Part shown: positions 10,045-19,781 of the stretch, piece after piece
How the letters are laid out: every line of letters begins with the position of its first letter
Numbering within the stretch: the first letter of the stretch is position 1
Assembly: GCA_002278855.1 (NCBI GenBank)
Contig: NCGG01000001.1
Location: 211,394 to 275,393, forward strand
Direction of reading: 5' to 3'
Length of the DNA stretch: 64,000 bases
DNA from: Sphingomonadales bacterium 28-55-16
GTDB taxonomy: Bacteria > Pseudomonadota > Alphaproteobacteria > Sphingomonadales > Sphingomonadaceae
Program-made: the position numbers and the translations under genes
The notes under the pieces: model-generated
Database searches by the model: none
What the model saw: the letters and a program-made list of their open reading frames with translations, nothing else
What the model was told of the DNA's origin: nothing

Positions 10045-11860
10045 GCTGCATGCGACAGTCGAGATGGTCACCGCACGTATCGTCGAGCGGTCTAAGCCGG
10101 GACGTAGGGCTTATCTCGACCTGATAGCTAAGCAACGCGATGCTGGGGTCAATCGCCCTGTGTTAAGCTGCGGCAACCTTGCCCATGGCTTTGCTGCGAG
10201 CGGCGAGGACAAGGCCTCTATCCGCGATGGCAAGGCAATGAACATCGGCATCATCAGCGCCTATAATGACATGCTGTCCGCGCATCAGCCTTATGCCCGT
10301 TACCCCGAGCAAATGAAGATCTTCGCGCGCGAGGTTGGCGCCACTGCGCAAGTCGCAGGTTCAACCCCCGCGATGTGCGATGGCGTTACGCAGGGGCAAG
10401 ATTCGATGGAGCTGTCTTTGTTCAGCCGCGATGTCATCGCCATGGCAACGGCGGTCGGCTTAAGCCACGGCATGTTCGAAAGCGTTGCGATGTTGGGCAT
10501 TTGTGACAAGATTGTTCCTGGCTTGCTGATTGGTGCCCTTCGCTTTGGCCATTTGCCGACCATCCTTATCCCTGCCGGGCCAATGCCGTCGGGTCTTGCC
10601 AATAAGGAAAAACAACGCGTCCGTCAGCTTTATGCCGAGGGCAAGGTTGGCCGCGCCGAATTGCTTGCGGCGGAAGCAGCGTCTTATCATAGCCCGGGCA
10701 CGTGCACCTTTTACGGCACCGCCAATTCGAACCAGATGATGATGGAAGTGATGGGGCTGCATATCCCCGGTTCCGCCTTCATCAACCCCGGCACAAAATT
10801 ACGCACCGAACTGACACGCGCCGCCGTGCATCGTTTAAGCAAAATCGGCTGGGATGGGGATGATTACCGACCCTTGGGGCTTTGTGTTGATGAGAGAGCG
10901 ATTGTGAATGCTTGCGTTGGTTTGCTTGCGACGGGGGGCTCAACCAACCATGCGTTGCATATTCCCGCTATTGCCCGGGCGGCGGGGATAGTCATCGACT
11001 GGGAAGACATGGACCAATTGTCGTCAGCCGTGCCCTTGATTGCGCGGGTATATCCAAACGGCGCGGGCGATGTGAACCATTTCCATGCCGCTGGTGGTAT
11101 GGGCTATGTTATTCGGGAGTTGATCGGGGCAGGGTTACTTCACCGCGATATCATGACCGTCGCAGGCAATGATTTGGCCGATTATGGGCGCGAGCCAATG
11201 TTGGAGAATGACACGCTTGTGTGGCGCGATGCGCCAGCGGTCACTGCGGACGACACGATGCTGCGTCCACCGTCGGCGCCCTTCAGCCCCGATGGCGGCA
11301 TGCGCCTCGTAACGGGAAATTTGGGCCGTGCAACGTTCAAGACAAGCGCGGTTGACCCAGCTCGCTGGACTATCGAAGCGCCCGTTCGTGTGTTCCACGA
11401 CCAGAATGATGCCCTCGCGGCGTTCAAGGCTGGCGAGTTGGAACGTGATGTCATCCTCGTCATCCGCTTTCAGGGACCGGCAGCCAATGGCATGCCTGAA
11501 CTGCACAAATTAACGCCGCCTTTGGGTGTGTTGCAGGACAAGGGGTTTAACGTGGCGCTTGTCACCGATGGCCGGATGTCCGGTGCGTCGGGCAAAGTAC
11601 CTGCCGCCATTCACTTGAGCCCAGAGGGCGCGCGGGGCGGGGCTATCGCCAAGCTTCAGGATGGTGACATCGTTCGTTTGTGCGCGAACACCGGAACGCT
11701 GTCGGTTTTGGTGGAAGCGGACATTTGGTCGGCACGCGAAGCGGCGCCAACGCCAGCGCAACATATCGGCACTGGGCGCGAATTGTTCGCGTTGATGCGG
11801 GCTGGCGCCGATGCAGCAGAGAAGGGTGGGTCGGCCATGTTGGCGGCGGCTGCACTATGA
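10037..11860 (+). CDS. edd: 6-phosphogluconate dehydratase
   Basis: Iron-sulfur dehydratase of the IlvD/Edd family, about 607 residues (E. coli Edd is 603). It converts 6-phosphogluconate to 2-keto-3-deoxy-6-phosphogluconate. Seen in the sequence: [31 protein letters not shown], a [13 protein letters not shown] stretch carrying a cluster cysteine, and the C-terminal [16 protein letters not shown]. The ATG at 10037 is preferred to 10022: it sits in the zwf stop region and gives the usual family N-terminus ending in IVERS. It overlaps glk by ATGA. Confidence 0.97.
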   Translation: MSKLHATVEMVTARIVERSKPGRRAYLDLIAKQRDAGVNRPVLSCGNLAHGFAASGEDKASIRDGKAMNIGIISAYNDMLSAHQPYARYPEQMKIFAREVGATAQVAGSTPAMCDGVTQGQDSMELSLFSRDVIAMATAVGLSHGMFESVAMLGICDKIVPGLLIGALRFGHLPTILIPAGPMPSGLANKEKQRVRQLYAEGKVGRAELLAAEAASYHSPGTCTFYGTANSNQMMMEVMGLHIPGSAFINPGTKLRTELTRAAVHRLSKIGWDGDDYRPLGLCVDERAIVNACVGLLATGGSTNHALHIPAIARAAGIVIDWEDMDQLSSAVPLIARVYPNGAGDVNHFHAAGGMGYVIRELIGAGLLHRDIMTVAGNDLADYGREPMLENDTLVWRDAPAVTADDTMLRPPSAPFSPDGGMRLVTGNLGRATFKTSAVDPARWTIEAPVRVFHDQNDALAAFKAGELERDVILVIRFQGPAANGMPELHKLTPPLGVLQDKGFNVALVTDGRMSGASGKVPAAIHLSPEGARGGAIAKLQDGDIVRLCANTGTLSVLVEADIWSAREAAPTPAQHIGTGRELFALMRAGADAAEKGGSAMLAAAAL

Positions 11861-12828
11861 CCAAAATCGTCGCTGTCGATATCGGCGGAACGCATGCGCG
11901 TTTCGCAATTGCCGAAGTTCAAGACGGCCGCGTCATCGACTTGGGCGAGGCGGTCACACTGAAAACTGCCGAGCATGCGAGCTTCCAAACCGCGTGGCAG
12001 GCATTTGGGCAGCTTCATGGCGGTGCGCTTCCCCGTGCCGCGGCGATTGCCATTGCTGGGCCAGTCGACGCAGATGTGATCCAGCTTACCAACAATCCTT
12101 GGATTATCCGCAGGTCAATGGTGTGCGAAAAATTGAACGTCGATAGCTTTGTAATCGTCAATGATTTCGGCGCGGTCGGGCATGCCGTTGCGCAGGCCGG
12201 AGCTGAGCATTTTGAACATCTGACCGGACCGCAGCAGGATTTTGCCGCCGAAGGTACATTAAGCATCATCGGCCCGGGAACCGGGCTTGGTGTGGCGCAT
12301 ATATGGCGCAAGGGTAGCGATTATCATGTGCAAGCGACCGAAGGCGGGCATATTGATTTTGCACCGCTCGACCCGATTGAAGATGCCGTTCTTGCGCGTT
12401 TGCGCAAACGCTATCGCCGGGTCTCGATTGAACGCGTCGTGTCTGGTCCGGGGCTAATCGATGTGTACGAAACGCTTGCCGCCATTGAGGGGCGTGCTGT
12501 TCAGCCATATGACGACAAGACGTTGTGGCAGATGGGCATATCGGGTGCAGATAGTCTTGCCGCTGCAGCGGTAGATCGTTTCTGCCTGTCGCTTGGGAGC
12601 GTGGCAGGGGACATCACGCTGACGCAGGGCGGTTTTGCCGGCGTGGTGATTGCCGGCGGCCTTGGTTTGCGCATAAAGGACAGCCTGATCCGTTCCGGCT
12701 TTGCTGAACGCTTCCGGGCCAAGGGGCGCTTTGAAGGCCTGATGTCCGCGATCCCCGTTAAGCTTATCACGCATCCGCAGCCTGGGCTATTTGGCGCAGC
12801 GGCGGCTTATGCCCGACAACAACGTTAA
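11857..12828 (+). CDS. glk: Glucokinase
   Basis: A 323-residue ROK-like/Glk-family hexokinase that phosphorylates glucose with ATP and so feeds the adjacent zwf step. Visible motifs are [11 protein letters not shown] (phosphate 1 loop) at the N-terminus, [17 protein letters not shown] with the catalytic Asp, [10 protein letters not shown] (phosphate 2 loop) and GGHIDFAP. The ATG overlaps the edd stop codon (ATGA), showing translational coupling within the Entner-Doudoroff operon. Confidence 0.95.
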   Translation: MTKIVAVDIGGTHARFAIAEVQDGRVIDLGEAVTLKTAEHASFQTAWQAFGQLHGGALPRAAAIAIAGPVDADVIQLTNNPWIIRRSMVCEKLNVDSFVIVNDFGAVGHAVAQAGAEHFEHLTGPQQDFAAEGTLSIIGPGTGLGVAHIWRKGSDYHVQATEGGHIDFAPLDPIEDAVLARLRKRYRRVSIERVVSGPGLIDVYETLAAIEGRAVQPYDDKTLWQMGISGADSLAAAAVDRFCLSLGSVAGDITLTQGGFAGVVIAGGLGLRIKDSLIRSGFAERFRAKGRFEGLMSAIPVKLITHPQPGLFGAAAAYARQQR

Positions 12829-12840
12829 GGATATCAATGC

Positions 12841-13455
12841 ATGCGCCCCATCGAAACCATCATGCGCACTGCGCCCGTCATTCCGGTCCTGGTTATTGAG
12901 GATGCGGCCCATGCGCGGGCTATCGCTGCGGCTTTGGTTGCGGGGGGGCTTCCGGTGCTTGAGGTGACTTTGCGAACGGCTGCGGCGTTGGACGCGATTG
13001 CCGAAATGAAGAAGATCCCCGGCGCCATTGTGGGTGCTGGCACAATCGTTGATGTACCCGGTCTTGATAGCGCCATTGCCGCTGGTGCGGAGTTCATTGT
13101 TTCACCAGGACTGACTGACAATTTGGGGAAAGCGGCAATTGCCAAGAACATCCCGTTCTTGCCAGGTGTTGCGAGCGCCGGTGATATCATGCGTGGTCTT
13201 GACCTCGGCCTCACCCATTTCAAATTCTTCCCCGCGGAGGCCAATGGTGGCCTTCCTGCACTCAAATCGCTCATAGGCCCCTTCGGGCAGTGCAAATTTT
13301 GTCCAACAGGTGGTATAAAACAGGATACTGCGGCGGATTGGTTAGCAGTTCCGGAAATTTTATGTGTTGGCGGTAGCTGGCTTGTTGGTAAAGGCGTTCC
13401 AGATGTTGCCGCGATTGAATCGGCAGCGCGTGCCGCATCGGCATTACGCAACTAA
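12841..13455 (+). CDS. eda: KDPG aldolase (2-keto-3-deoxy-6-phosphogluconate aldolase)
   Basis: Class I aldolase, 204 residues. It splits KDPG to pyruvate and glyceraldehyde 3-phosphate, the second dedicated Entner-Doudoroff step. The catalytic glutamate lies in EVTLRT (Glu41), and the Schiff-base lysine in HFKFFPAE (about Lys128). GAGTI and FLPGVAS are further family signatures. The ATG at 12841 follows an AAGGA-type ribosome site 12 bp after glk; a second ATG at 12837 is out of frame. Confidence 0.96.
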   Translation: MRPIETIMRTAPVIPVLVIEDAAHARAIAAALVAGGLPVLEVTLRTAAALDAIAEMKKIPGAIVGAGTIVDVPGLDSAIAAGAEFIVSPGLTDNLGKAAIAKNIPFLPGVASAGDIMRGLDLGLTHFKFFPAEANGGLPALKSLIGPFGQCKFCPTGGIKQDTAADWLAVPEILCVGGSWLVGKGVPDVAAIESAARAASALRN

Positions 13456-13471
13456 CGGAGACGCAAGGGAC

Positions 13472-14179
13472 ATGGCTGAAGAAATCGAATGGTGGGATTT
13501 TGACGCTGCGGAAGATCTGATCGATGCCGTGGTCGGTGATGTCAGCTTTATCATTGAAAGTGCGCTTGACGCCCGTGGACAGGCACTTGTTGCATTCCCC
13601 GGCGGTTCAACACCAAAACCGATTTTGGAAAAGCTCGCTCAAGCCAATATCCGCTGGAAGAGTGTCACAATTATTCCGACCGATGACCGCCTTGTTCCGG
13701 TCGACAATCCGTTGTCCAACGTCGCTATGATTGCCAAGATTTTCATCCCAAAGGGCGCGCGGGTATTGCCAATCGCCAGCGACGCGGCCGACCACAAGCT
13801 GGCCGGCAGTGCTGCAAATGCTCGGTTGGCTGATTTGCATTGGCCGCCTGATTTGGTGTGGCTTGGCATGGGTGCCGATGGTCATACTGCATCGATTTTC
13901 CCCGGGCCGGATTTGGAATCGGCCATGGACGGAGGCAAAGATGTGCGCGCTGTTGGCGTTGCGCCTGATCCATTACCGCCAGAGGCACCTGTTAATCGCG
14001 TAACGCTAACGGGTGCCGCCATCGGCGCTGCGCGGACCGCCATATTGGTGATCAATGGCGCAAAGAAGCGCGAAGTGCTTGAAGCGGCGATTGAGCAGGG
14101 AAGTAAATCGGCTTATCCGGTTGGTCGCGTGCTCGACAAGATCGTCGTGCCGGTCGATATCTACTGTCTCGACAATTGA
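13472..14179 (+). CDS. pgl: 6-phosphogluconolactonase
   Basis: A 235-residue DevB/NagB-fold lactonase that hydrolyses 6-phosphogluconolactone between the zwf and edd steps. Signatures are FPGGSTPKPILEKL, TIIPTDDRLVPVDNPLSN, and WLGMGADGHTASIFPG, which carries the catalytic acid and histidine region. The ATG at 13472 is used; an ACGGAG ribosome site lies upstream. It is the last gene of the zwf-edd-glk-eda-pgl set, which has all steps from glucose to pyruvate plus triose phosphate except those shared with glycolysis. It is convergent with the PilZ gene. Confidence 0.95.
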   Translation: MAEEIEWWDFDAAEDLIDAVVGDVSFIIESALDARGQALVAFPGGSTPKPILEKLAQANIRWKSVTIIPTDDRLVPVDNPLSNVAMIAKIFIPKGARVLPIASDAADHKLAGSAANARLADLHWPPDLVWLGMGADGHTASIFPGPDLESAMDGGKDVRAVGVAPDPLPPEAPVNRVTLTGAAIGAARTAILVINGAKKREVLEAAIEQGSKSAYPVGRVLDKIVVPVDIYCLDN

Positions 14180-14180
14180 G

Positions 14181-14567
14181 TTAAACGCGGCGTAGCTTTC
14201 CAGGTGCCGTTTTGCTGTTCAGTTTTTTGAGATGAGGCGGCATTTCTAGCTCCGAAATCCCAACGGCGATGCGCGCGTCTTTCGGGTTGATGGGATGGTC
14301 AAAGGCAATCCCAACGCGCCCTTCTGACACCCATGCCACATTGCCACCTACCCAGCCAATATTATGGATTCTAACATCGACGCGTTCACCGCGAAAAAGG
14401 CCAGCTGGCACCTCGGCCATCAAACCGCCTGCAGACAGGTTGCGGACACGCACTTCACGGTCTTCCTTGTTGTTCGGAAACCGTAATGTGGCTTTAAGTA
14501 GCAAGCTGTCGCGGTTCATTCTCCGCTTTGCAACGGCGGTTGTGTCATCCCGCATTGAGTCATCCAT
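14181..14567 (-). CDS. PilZ-domain protein
   Basis: A 128-residue soluble protein that is little more than one PilZ domain. PilZ domains typically bind cyclic di-GMP. The core reads VRVRNLSAGGLMAEVP, with the (D/N)xSxxG-type motif, then a beta-barrel ending GRVGIAFDHP. The preceding basic stretch KRRMNRDS could supply the RxxxR arginines, but its spacing is not canonical. A 10-bp inverted repeat lies 60-105 bp upstream of the start. Role unknown; probable cyclic di-GMP effector. Confidence 0.8.
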   Translation of the reverse strand: MDDSMRDDTTAVAKRRMNRDSLLLKATLRFPNNKEDREVRVRNLSAGGLMAEVPAGLFRGERVDVRIHNIGWVGGNVAWVSEGRVGIAFDHPINPKDARIAVGISELEMPPHLKKLNSKTAPGKLRRV

Positions 14568-14628
14568 GTTCCAACACCAAGCACCTAAAAATTCATCAAG
14601 GTAGGATTAGTGATATGGAAACATTGCA

Positions 14629-14672
14629 AATAGGTTAACATGCGCAAATTTGGCTCGTTATTTTAACCTATT
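14629..14672. repeat. 10-bp inverted repeat upstream of the PilZ gene
   Basis: AATAGGTTAA at 14629-14638 and its exact reverse complement TTAACCTATT at 14663-14672, separated by 24 bases. It lies between the end of dksA and the start of the PilZ gene, both read leftwards. No T-run follows, so a protein-binding site is more likely than a terminator. Function is inferred only. Confidence 0.5.
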
Positions 14673-14689
14673 ATGAAAGACATAAGGCA

Positions 14690-15154
14690 TCAATCGTCGC
14701 GCGAAACCCGTTCTTGCCTCTCGTGGCGTTCTTGCGCTTCGAGCGTCATCGTGGCAATCGGTCGGGCACGCAAACGAGCCAACGAAATAGGCTCGCCTGT
14801 GACTTGGCAATAACCATATTCGCCCTCACTGATACGGCGCAACGCCGCCTCAATCTTTGTGATGAGTTTGCGTTGTCGGTCGCGGGTGCGAAGTTCTATG
14901 CCCCAATCGGTCTCGCTTGAGGCGCGATCATTAAGGTCAGGCTCACGCATGGGGCCGTCCTGAAGCTGATTCAGCGTTCCTAGCGTTTCCGCCAACAGGC
15001 TATTTTTCCAATCGACAAGTTGCTTTTCAAAGAAGCGCAGCTGCCGTTCGCTCATAAATGGCTCGTCATCTGTTGGGACGTATGATTCATCCAAATCAAA
15101 GTCAGAACTACCGGTTTCGCTGGTCGCATCTTGAGGCTTGGCGCTTGAGCCCAT
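14690..15154 (-). CDS. dksA: DksA/TraR-family RNA polymerase-binding factor
   Basis: A 154-residue DksA, which binds the RNA polymerase secondary channel and, with ppGpp, resets rRNA and amino acid gene transcription. The coiled-coil section runs from SERQLRFFEKQLVDWKNSL to RKLITKIEAALRRI, and an acidic N-terminal tail (DLDESYVPTDDEPF) precedes it. The zinc-finger region reads GEYGYCQVTGEPI and has only one of the four classical cysteines, as in some alphaproteobacterial DksAs that fold without full zinc ligation. DLNDRASSETD matches the active loop region at the coiled-coil tip. Confidence 0.92.
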   Translation of the reverse strand: MGSSAKPQDATSETGSSDFDLDESYVPTDDEPFMSERQLRFFEKQLVDWKNSLLAETLGTLNQLQDGPMREPDLNDRASSETDWGIELRTRDRQRKLITKIEAALRRISEGEYGYCQVTGEPISLARLRARPIATMTLEAQERHERQERVSRDD

Positions 15155-15617
15155 AGTAATTTTCCCACCTCTGGCCGGTTCTCCAGAAAGAAGAAGCCTG
15201 CGTATAAATCACTCTCGCCGGCGCTATAGACTCGGGCCAAATACGGCACAAGGGACAAATGTTTCGCGTTGCCGTCAATTGCGCAAAAGCTGTGGAAATG
15301 CCGTGATTGCGAAAAACGGCATGCACATAACAGTTTCAATGTGGGACAATTTGCGTGTTTGTTACTGAAATATCTCGGTCTTTCCGGAAAAAATTGAGCT
15401 AAGCTTGTTCGGCGTGTTTGAACTCGACCCGTCGTCGATTGTTTGTCTGCGTGAACCAGAAAAGCGGGGTGGGGCGGGCGCTGGTCTCGTTGATCATCGC
15501 TTTGCTGCTCAGTGCGATCGGTTTCCCAATACTATGAAAAAGCGGCATAAACCGTCGCATACTCTTGTGGCCCTTTTTCGTTGCGAAATGGCCGCTTGCG
15601 GGGCATAGCCTGCCGTC
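15155..15617. other. Intergenic gap between dksA and serS; one possible tiny membrane ORF
   Basis: These 463 bases hold no convincing gene. On the plus strand an ORF could start at TTG 15418 or GTG 15451 and end at 15537. It encodes a 28-40 residue peptide with one hydrophobic helix (VSLIIALLLSAIGFPIL), but no ribosome site is visible. It overlaps by ATGA a second small frame (15534-15608) that does not look like protein. Both divergent promoters, for dksA and serS, must lie here. No RNA gene was seen. Confidence 0.4.
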
Positions 15618-16898
15618 ATGCATGACCTGAAATATATCCGTGAAAATCCACAAGAGTTTGACGCCGCGCTGATCCGCAGGGGCGCCGCGCCCGTGGCTGC
15701 ATCCATCCTTGCTTTGGATGAAAATCGCCGCGCCATCCTAACCGAAATGCAGAATGCGCAGGCACGCCGCAATGACGCATCGAAAGCCATTGGTGCGGCC
15801 ATGGGCAAGGGCGACACCGCCACTGCCGAAGCGTTAAAGGCCGAGGTCGCCCAGTTGAAAGATACGCTGCCGGCATTGGAAGAACGTGAACGTGCGGCAG
15901 GCGTGGAGCTTGACTCATTGCTTGCCGGACTTCCCAATTTGCCTGCAGCCGATACGCCAGATGGCGCCAACGAAACGGAGAATGTCGAAATTGCACGCTG
16001 GGGTGCGCCGCGTGACTTTGACTTTGCGCCACGCGACCATGCCGATGTTGGCCCCGCGCTTGGCCTCGATTTTGAAACGGGCGTTGCTATTTCTGGCGCC
16101 CGATTCACATTTATGCGTGGACAGATGGCACGACTAAACCGTGCGCTGGGCCAATTCATGCTCGATTACCAGACCGCACAGCGCGGATATACTGAGTGCG
16201 CCACGCCTTATTTGGTGCGTCAAGAATCGCTGTTTGGAACTGGGCAGCTGCCAAAATTTGCGGAAGACAATTTCCAGACTACCGATGGCCGCTGGCTTAT
16301 TCCGACAGCTGAAGTATCGCTGACCAACAGCGTGCGGGAACAGATATTGGACGAGAGCGCGTTGCCCATCCGGTTGACCGCACTGACACCCTGTTTCCGG
16401 TCCGAGGCAGGGGCGGCGGGCCGCGACACCAAGGGCCTTATCCGCCAACACCAGTTTGAGAAAGTTGAACTGGTCTCCATCGTTCGTCCCGAAGACAGCG
16501 CCGCTGAACATGAACGTATGGTGGAAAGCGCCGAAGGCATTTTACAAGCGCTTGAGCTGCCCTATCGTAAGATGTTGCTGTGCACCGGAGACATGGGCGC
16601 CAGCGCGCGGCGCACTTATGATTTGGAGGTTTGGTTGCCCGGTCAAGGGCTGTACAGGGAAATCTCGAGCTGTTCGAACTGCGGCGACTGGCAGGCAAGG
16701 CGGATGAACACGCGGTACCGCCCCGCTGAGACCAAGGGCAATGTGTTCGTCCATACGCTGAATGGCTCTGGGCTTGCCGTGGGCCGTACGCTTGTTGCCG
16801 TCTTAGAAAATCACCAGCAGGCGGATGGTAGTGTGATTATTCCCGCTGCTTTGCTGCCCTATATGGGCGGCCTGACCAAATTGGAGGCGACCGCCTGA
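15618..16898 (+). CDS. serS: Seryl-tRNA synthetase
   Basis: A 426-residue class II synthetase that charges tRNA-Ser. The N-terminal coiled-coil arm (about 30-105) starts [15 protein letters not shown], as usual. Motif 2 is [43 protein letters not shown] binds serine, and motif 3 is [19 protein letters not shown]. Its stop overlaps the surE start in TGATG. Confidence 0.97.
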   Translation: MHDLKYIRENPQEFDAALIRRGAAPVAASILALDENRRAILTEMQNAQARRNDASKAIGAAMGKGDTATAEALKAEVAQLKDTLPALEERERAAGVELDSLLAGLPNLPAADTPDGANETENVEIARWGAPRDFDFAPRDHADVGPALGLDFETGVAISGARFTFMRGQMARLNRALGQFMLDYQTAQRGYTECATPYLVRQESLFGTGQLPKFAEDNFQTTDGRWLIPTAEVSLTNSVREQILDESALPIRLTALTPCFRSEAGAAGRDTKGLIRQHQFEKVELVSIVRPEDSAAEHERMVESAEGILQALELPYRKMLLCTGDMGASARRTYDLEVWLPGQGLYREISSCSNCGDWQARRMNTRYRPAETKGNVFVHTLNGSGLAVGRTLVAVLENHQQADGSVIIPAALLPYMGGLTKLEATA

Positions 16899-17665
16899 TG
16901 CGTATATTGCTGACCAACGATGATGGCGTCCATGCGCCTGGTCTTAAGGTGCTTGAGGCTATCGCGCGCACGCTCAGCGATGATGTCTGGATTGTCGCGC
17001 CTGCAGACGAAAACTCTGGCGCTGGCCATTCGCTGACGTTGACCAAACCCGTGCGCATTCGCCAGCATGGGGATAAGCATTATTCGGTGGCGGGCACTCC
17101 AACTGACTCCGTCATGTTGGGCATTGGCGTCATCATGAAGGATATGAAACCTGACCTGATTTTATCCGGGGTCAACCGGGGCGCCAATTTGGGCGATGAC
17201 ATCACCTATTCGGGAACCGTGTCAGCCGCAATGGAGGGAGCGCTGGCCGGTATCCGCTCAATCGCGCTGAGTCAGGTGTATAGTAAAGAAGGCATGGCGG
17301 ATGCTGTACCCTTTTCTGCGGCCGAGGCATGGGGTGAACGCGTGCTGCGGCCGCTGCTAGATATCCCATATACGCCGCGCACATTGATCAACATCAACTT
17401 CCCGCCGCTGCTACCGCAAGACGTAAAGGGTATCAAAGTCGCGCGTCAGGGTTTCCATGATTACAGCCGCGGTTCGATTGTAAAGGGAACGGATCCACGC
17501 GGTTATGATTATTACTGGTTTGGACTGCACGGAATGTTGCATACACCAGGAAATGACACGGACCTCGAAGTAATTGAGGATGGTTATATTGCCGTTACGC
17601 CGTTACAACTTGATTTGACGCACCACGAATCTTTAGCCACATTGAATCATATCTATAGCGGCTAG
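16898..17665 (+). CDS. surE: 5'/3'-nucleotidase SurE
   Basis: Survival protein SurE, 255 residues, a metal-dependent nucleoside monophosphatase. LTNDDGVHAPGL at the N-terminus provides the metal-binding DD pair, VAGTPTDSV and LSGVNRGANLGDDITYSGTVSAAMEG complete the active site, and the C-terminus carries TDLEVIEDGYIAVTPL. It shares one base with serS (TGATG) and lies 10 bp before the lipoprotein gene. serS-surE-NlpD-like is therefore probably one transcription unit. Confidence 0.96.
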   Translation: MRILLTNDDGVHAPGLKVLEAIARTLSDDVWIVAPADENSGAGHSLTLTKPVRIRQHGDKHYSVAGTPTDSVMLGIGVIMKDMKPDLILSGVNRGANLGDDITYSGTVSAAMEGALAGIRSIALSQVYSKEGMADAVPFSAAEAWGERVLRPLLDIPYTPRTLININFPPLLPQDVKGIKVARQGFHDYSRGSIVKGTDPRGYDYYWFGLHGMLHTPGNDTDLEVIEDGYIAVTPLQLDLTHHESLATLNHIYSG

Positions 17666-17675
17666 GGAAGAGATC

Positions 17676-18692
17676 ATGCGGTTAAGGTTGATGGCAATAG
17701 GTTCAACCTTTATACTCGCCGCTTGTGTTCCCCGCGATGGTAATGATTATCGGCCGACTTCCGTGACTACGCCGGCGGTAGCGCGTGAACCCCAAATTGT
17801 TGTGGAACAGGCTTTGGTCGTTGAAACGCCAAGTTGGAGCCCGACAAATGTGGTGCGCAACGCCCGGCAAGTGGCGGCGTCGGTTTATCTTGTGCAGACC
17901 GGTGATAGCCTGTTATCAATCGCAAACAAAACAGGGGCTGGCGCAACCGCAATTGCCAACGCCAACAATCTCAAACGACCTTATGCCATTCGCCCGGGGG
18001 CCCGGTTACAGATTCCCGGTGGCCTGTATCACCGCGTCGGCGTGGGGGAGACAGGTATTGCTATCGCGCGGGCTTATCGCTCGGTCTGGGCTGATATTGT
18101 GGCGCTGAATGCTTTGCAGCCGCCGTACACGCTGCAAGTCGGGCAAAATTTGTTGCTGCCGTCTACCACCAACATGGGGAAGCGTTTGGGGCCGCTGACA
18201 CCAGAGTTAAGGGCGGCGGCGTTCAACATCAATATTGATGATATTGTAACGGGGGGGAGCGCAGCTGGAACCGCGTCAGTTTTGCCGACTGCTGCTGCCA
18301 ATTTCGCCGGTCGTTTTGCATGGCCGCTTCTTGGTAATGTGATCGGCACGTTCGGTCCACAAGGCGGGGGCAAAGTGAATGATGGTGTCAATATCGTTGG
18401 AGAAAATGGTGTTGCCGTCCGCGCCGCGGCATCAGGCGTCGTCGTTTATAGTGGCAATGAAATCGGCGTGTTTGGCGGCCTGGTGCTGATTGACCATGGA
18501 GCAGGATGGGTAACCGCTTATGGACATCTTGGCCGGTTGGATGTTGCCAAGGACGAACGCGTTTCAGTCGGGCAACAGATCGGCAGCGTTGGAGAAACCG
18601 GCTATGTCAGCCAGCCACAGCTGCATTTTCAAATACGCAAAAACCGTCAGGCGGTTAATCCTTTAAGCTATTTAGAACCCATCAATCGGTAA
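17676..18692 (+). CDS. LysM / degenerate M23 lipoprotein (NlpD-like)
   Basis: A 338-residue envelope protein. The N-terminus is a lipoprotein signal (IGSTFILAAC, lipid cysteine about residue 17). Two LysM domains follow (about 70-115 and 118-162, starting YLVQTGDSLLSIA and HRVGVGETGIAIA), then a C-terminal LytM/M23 domain. The zinc ligands are eroded: the usual HxGxD segment reads NDGVNI and the HxH motif reads QLHF, while YGHL is kept. It is thus probably not a peptidase but an activator of cell-wall amidases, as NlpD and EnvC are. Position just after surE matches that of nlpD in many proteobacteria. A function in daughter-cell separation is inferred. Confidence 0.85.
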   Translation: MRLRLMAIGSTFILAACVPRDGNDYRPTSVTTPAVAREPQIVVEQALVVETPSWSPTNVVRNARQVAASVYLVQTGDSLLSIANKTGAGATAIANANNLKRPYAIRPGARLQIPGGLYHRVGVGETGIAIARAYRSVWADIVALNALQPPYTLQVGQNLLLPSTTNMGKRLGPLTPELRAAAFNINIDDIVTGGSAAGTASVLPTAAANFAGRFAWPLLGNVIGTFGPQGGGKVNDGVNIVGENGVAVRAAASGVVVYSGNEIGVFGGLVLIDHGAGWVTAYGHLGRLDVAKDERVSVGQQIGSVGETGYVSQPQLHFQIRKNRQAVNPLSYLEPINR

Positions 18693-18778
18693 GCCCAACG
18701 TTCTAATACCATGAAAGCTTCAGTCTAATCGAACCCAGCGGGCCAGAGCCATAACGACCATTTGGGTGAGATGATGCG

Positions 18779-19180
18779 TTAATGGCCAAGCAACAGGAAC
18801 ACTGAACCCATCGCCGCATAGAAAGTTACCCAATAGCCCGCGTCAATGGCAAATAATCTGCCCGACTTGCGTGAGAACAGATAATTGGTGCCAATAGCCG
18901 GAATGATATATCCAAGCGAAATGCCCACCGAGATCATCAAGGTTGCGCGTGCATTGGTATCAAAAAATGCCAACAGATGGCCAAGAAACACAGCCGACAG
19001 CACTGAAAATGCAAAAGTAAGGCCATAGATTTTGAGCATATTGCCGCTGCGCAATTGCTGTTCGGTAAACCCATGCTCAGCCATCCAAGCTTTGCCAAAC
19101 AATGGCCCATACCAGATACCACCAATGAGGAACCCTGTTGCCGCAGCTGCTAAAATTGCCAACAGATTTGCGTTTGCCAT
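18779..19180 (-). CDS. DUF1761 membrane protein
   Basis: A small integral membrane protein of 133 residues with four hydrophobic segments. It starts [32 protein letters not shown], with the GxxWYGPLFGKxW pattern typical of DUF1761. The start at 19180 is chosen over the ATG at 19195 because it overlaps the stop of the upstream gene in TAATG. Function unknown. Confidence 0.8.
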   Translation of the reverse strand: MANANLLAILAAAATGFLIGGIWYGPLFGKAWMAEHGFTEQQLRSGNMLKIYGLTFAFSVLSAVFLGHLLAFFDTNARATLMISVGISLGYIIPAIGTNYLFSRKSGRLFAIDAGYWVTFYAAMGSVFLLLGH

Positions 19181-19686
19181 TATCGTTCCGTCCATTCAAA
19201 TTCGGCAATGTGCATCGCGTTTGCCGTCGACCACCCTATCTGAAATTCTGTGATTTGACTACGCAGTGTATCTAACTGCGCGGGAAGCTGAGGTGGCAAA
19301 GGAACCTGTGACGTCGCGCACGCTGCTGCCGCTATCGCAATGAATGTTGCGTTGTCCGACGGGGGCCCCCATTGCTCCGCCTCAAAACATTCGACCAGAC
19401 GTTCGGCCTGCAGCAGTTCAACGATATGTTGTTCGGGTTGCCCGGCGCGGGCAGCGCTCGCATGGCCTGCGTTTTTTGCGATCGTCTGTATTTCTTCAAA
19501 GTCACATCCTTTGGCAATCATACCCCAAAAGGCATGGTCCAAACCTAAGCCCTTCTCCACAAAATAATGTATCGCATCATGTGACGTAGGCCCTTTTTTC
19601 GGAAAAACGGTTGCATCGGTTGAGCCATTATTTCGGACGATCGATACGTTATCGTTCTGAAGGCCTTTTGCGATTTTTATGATCAT
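19180..19686 (-). CDS. Conserved hypothetical protein
   Basis: A 168-residue soluble protein that I do not recognise. The N-terminal half includes [27 protein letters not shown], the middle has an AQ/AA-rich helix, and the C-terminus is helical. It is coupled by TAATG to the downstream DUF1761 membrane protein and is divergent from rimO. No signal peptide or membrane segment is visible. Confidence 0.7.
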   Translation of the reverse strand: MIIKIAKGLQNDNVSIVRNNGSTDATVFPKKGPTSHDAIHYFVEKGLGLDHAFWGMIAKGCDFEEIQTIAKNAGHASAARAGQPEQHIVELLQAERLVECFEAEQWGPPSDNATFIAIAAAACATSQVPLPPQLPAQLDTLRSQITEFQIGWSTANAMHIAEFEWTER

Positions 19687-19781
19687 TGTTCTGCTTTATC
19701 GTGCGGCGTGGCGTTGTTCAATGCAGGCAATCCACACTGCCCGTGACAAGCCTGCCGAAACCCGCTATGCGGCCCGGCATC

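Noticed and set aside
15534..15608. Small frame overlapping the tiny membrane ORF before serS
   Set aside because: Composition does not look like protein and there is no ribosome site of its own.
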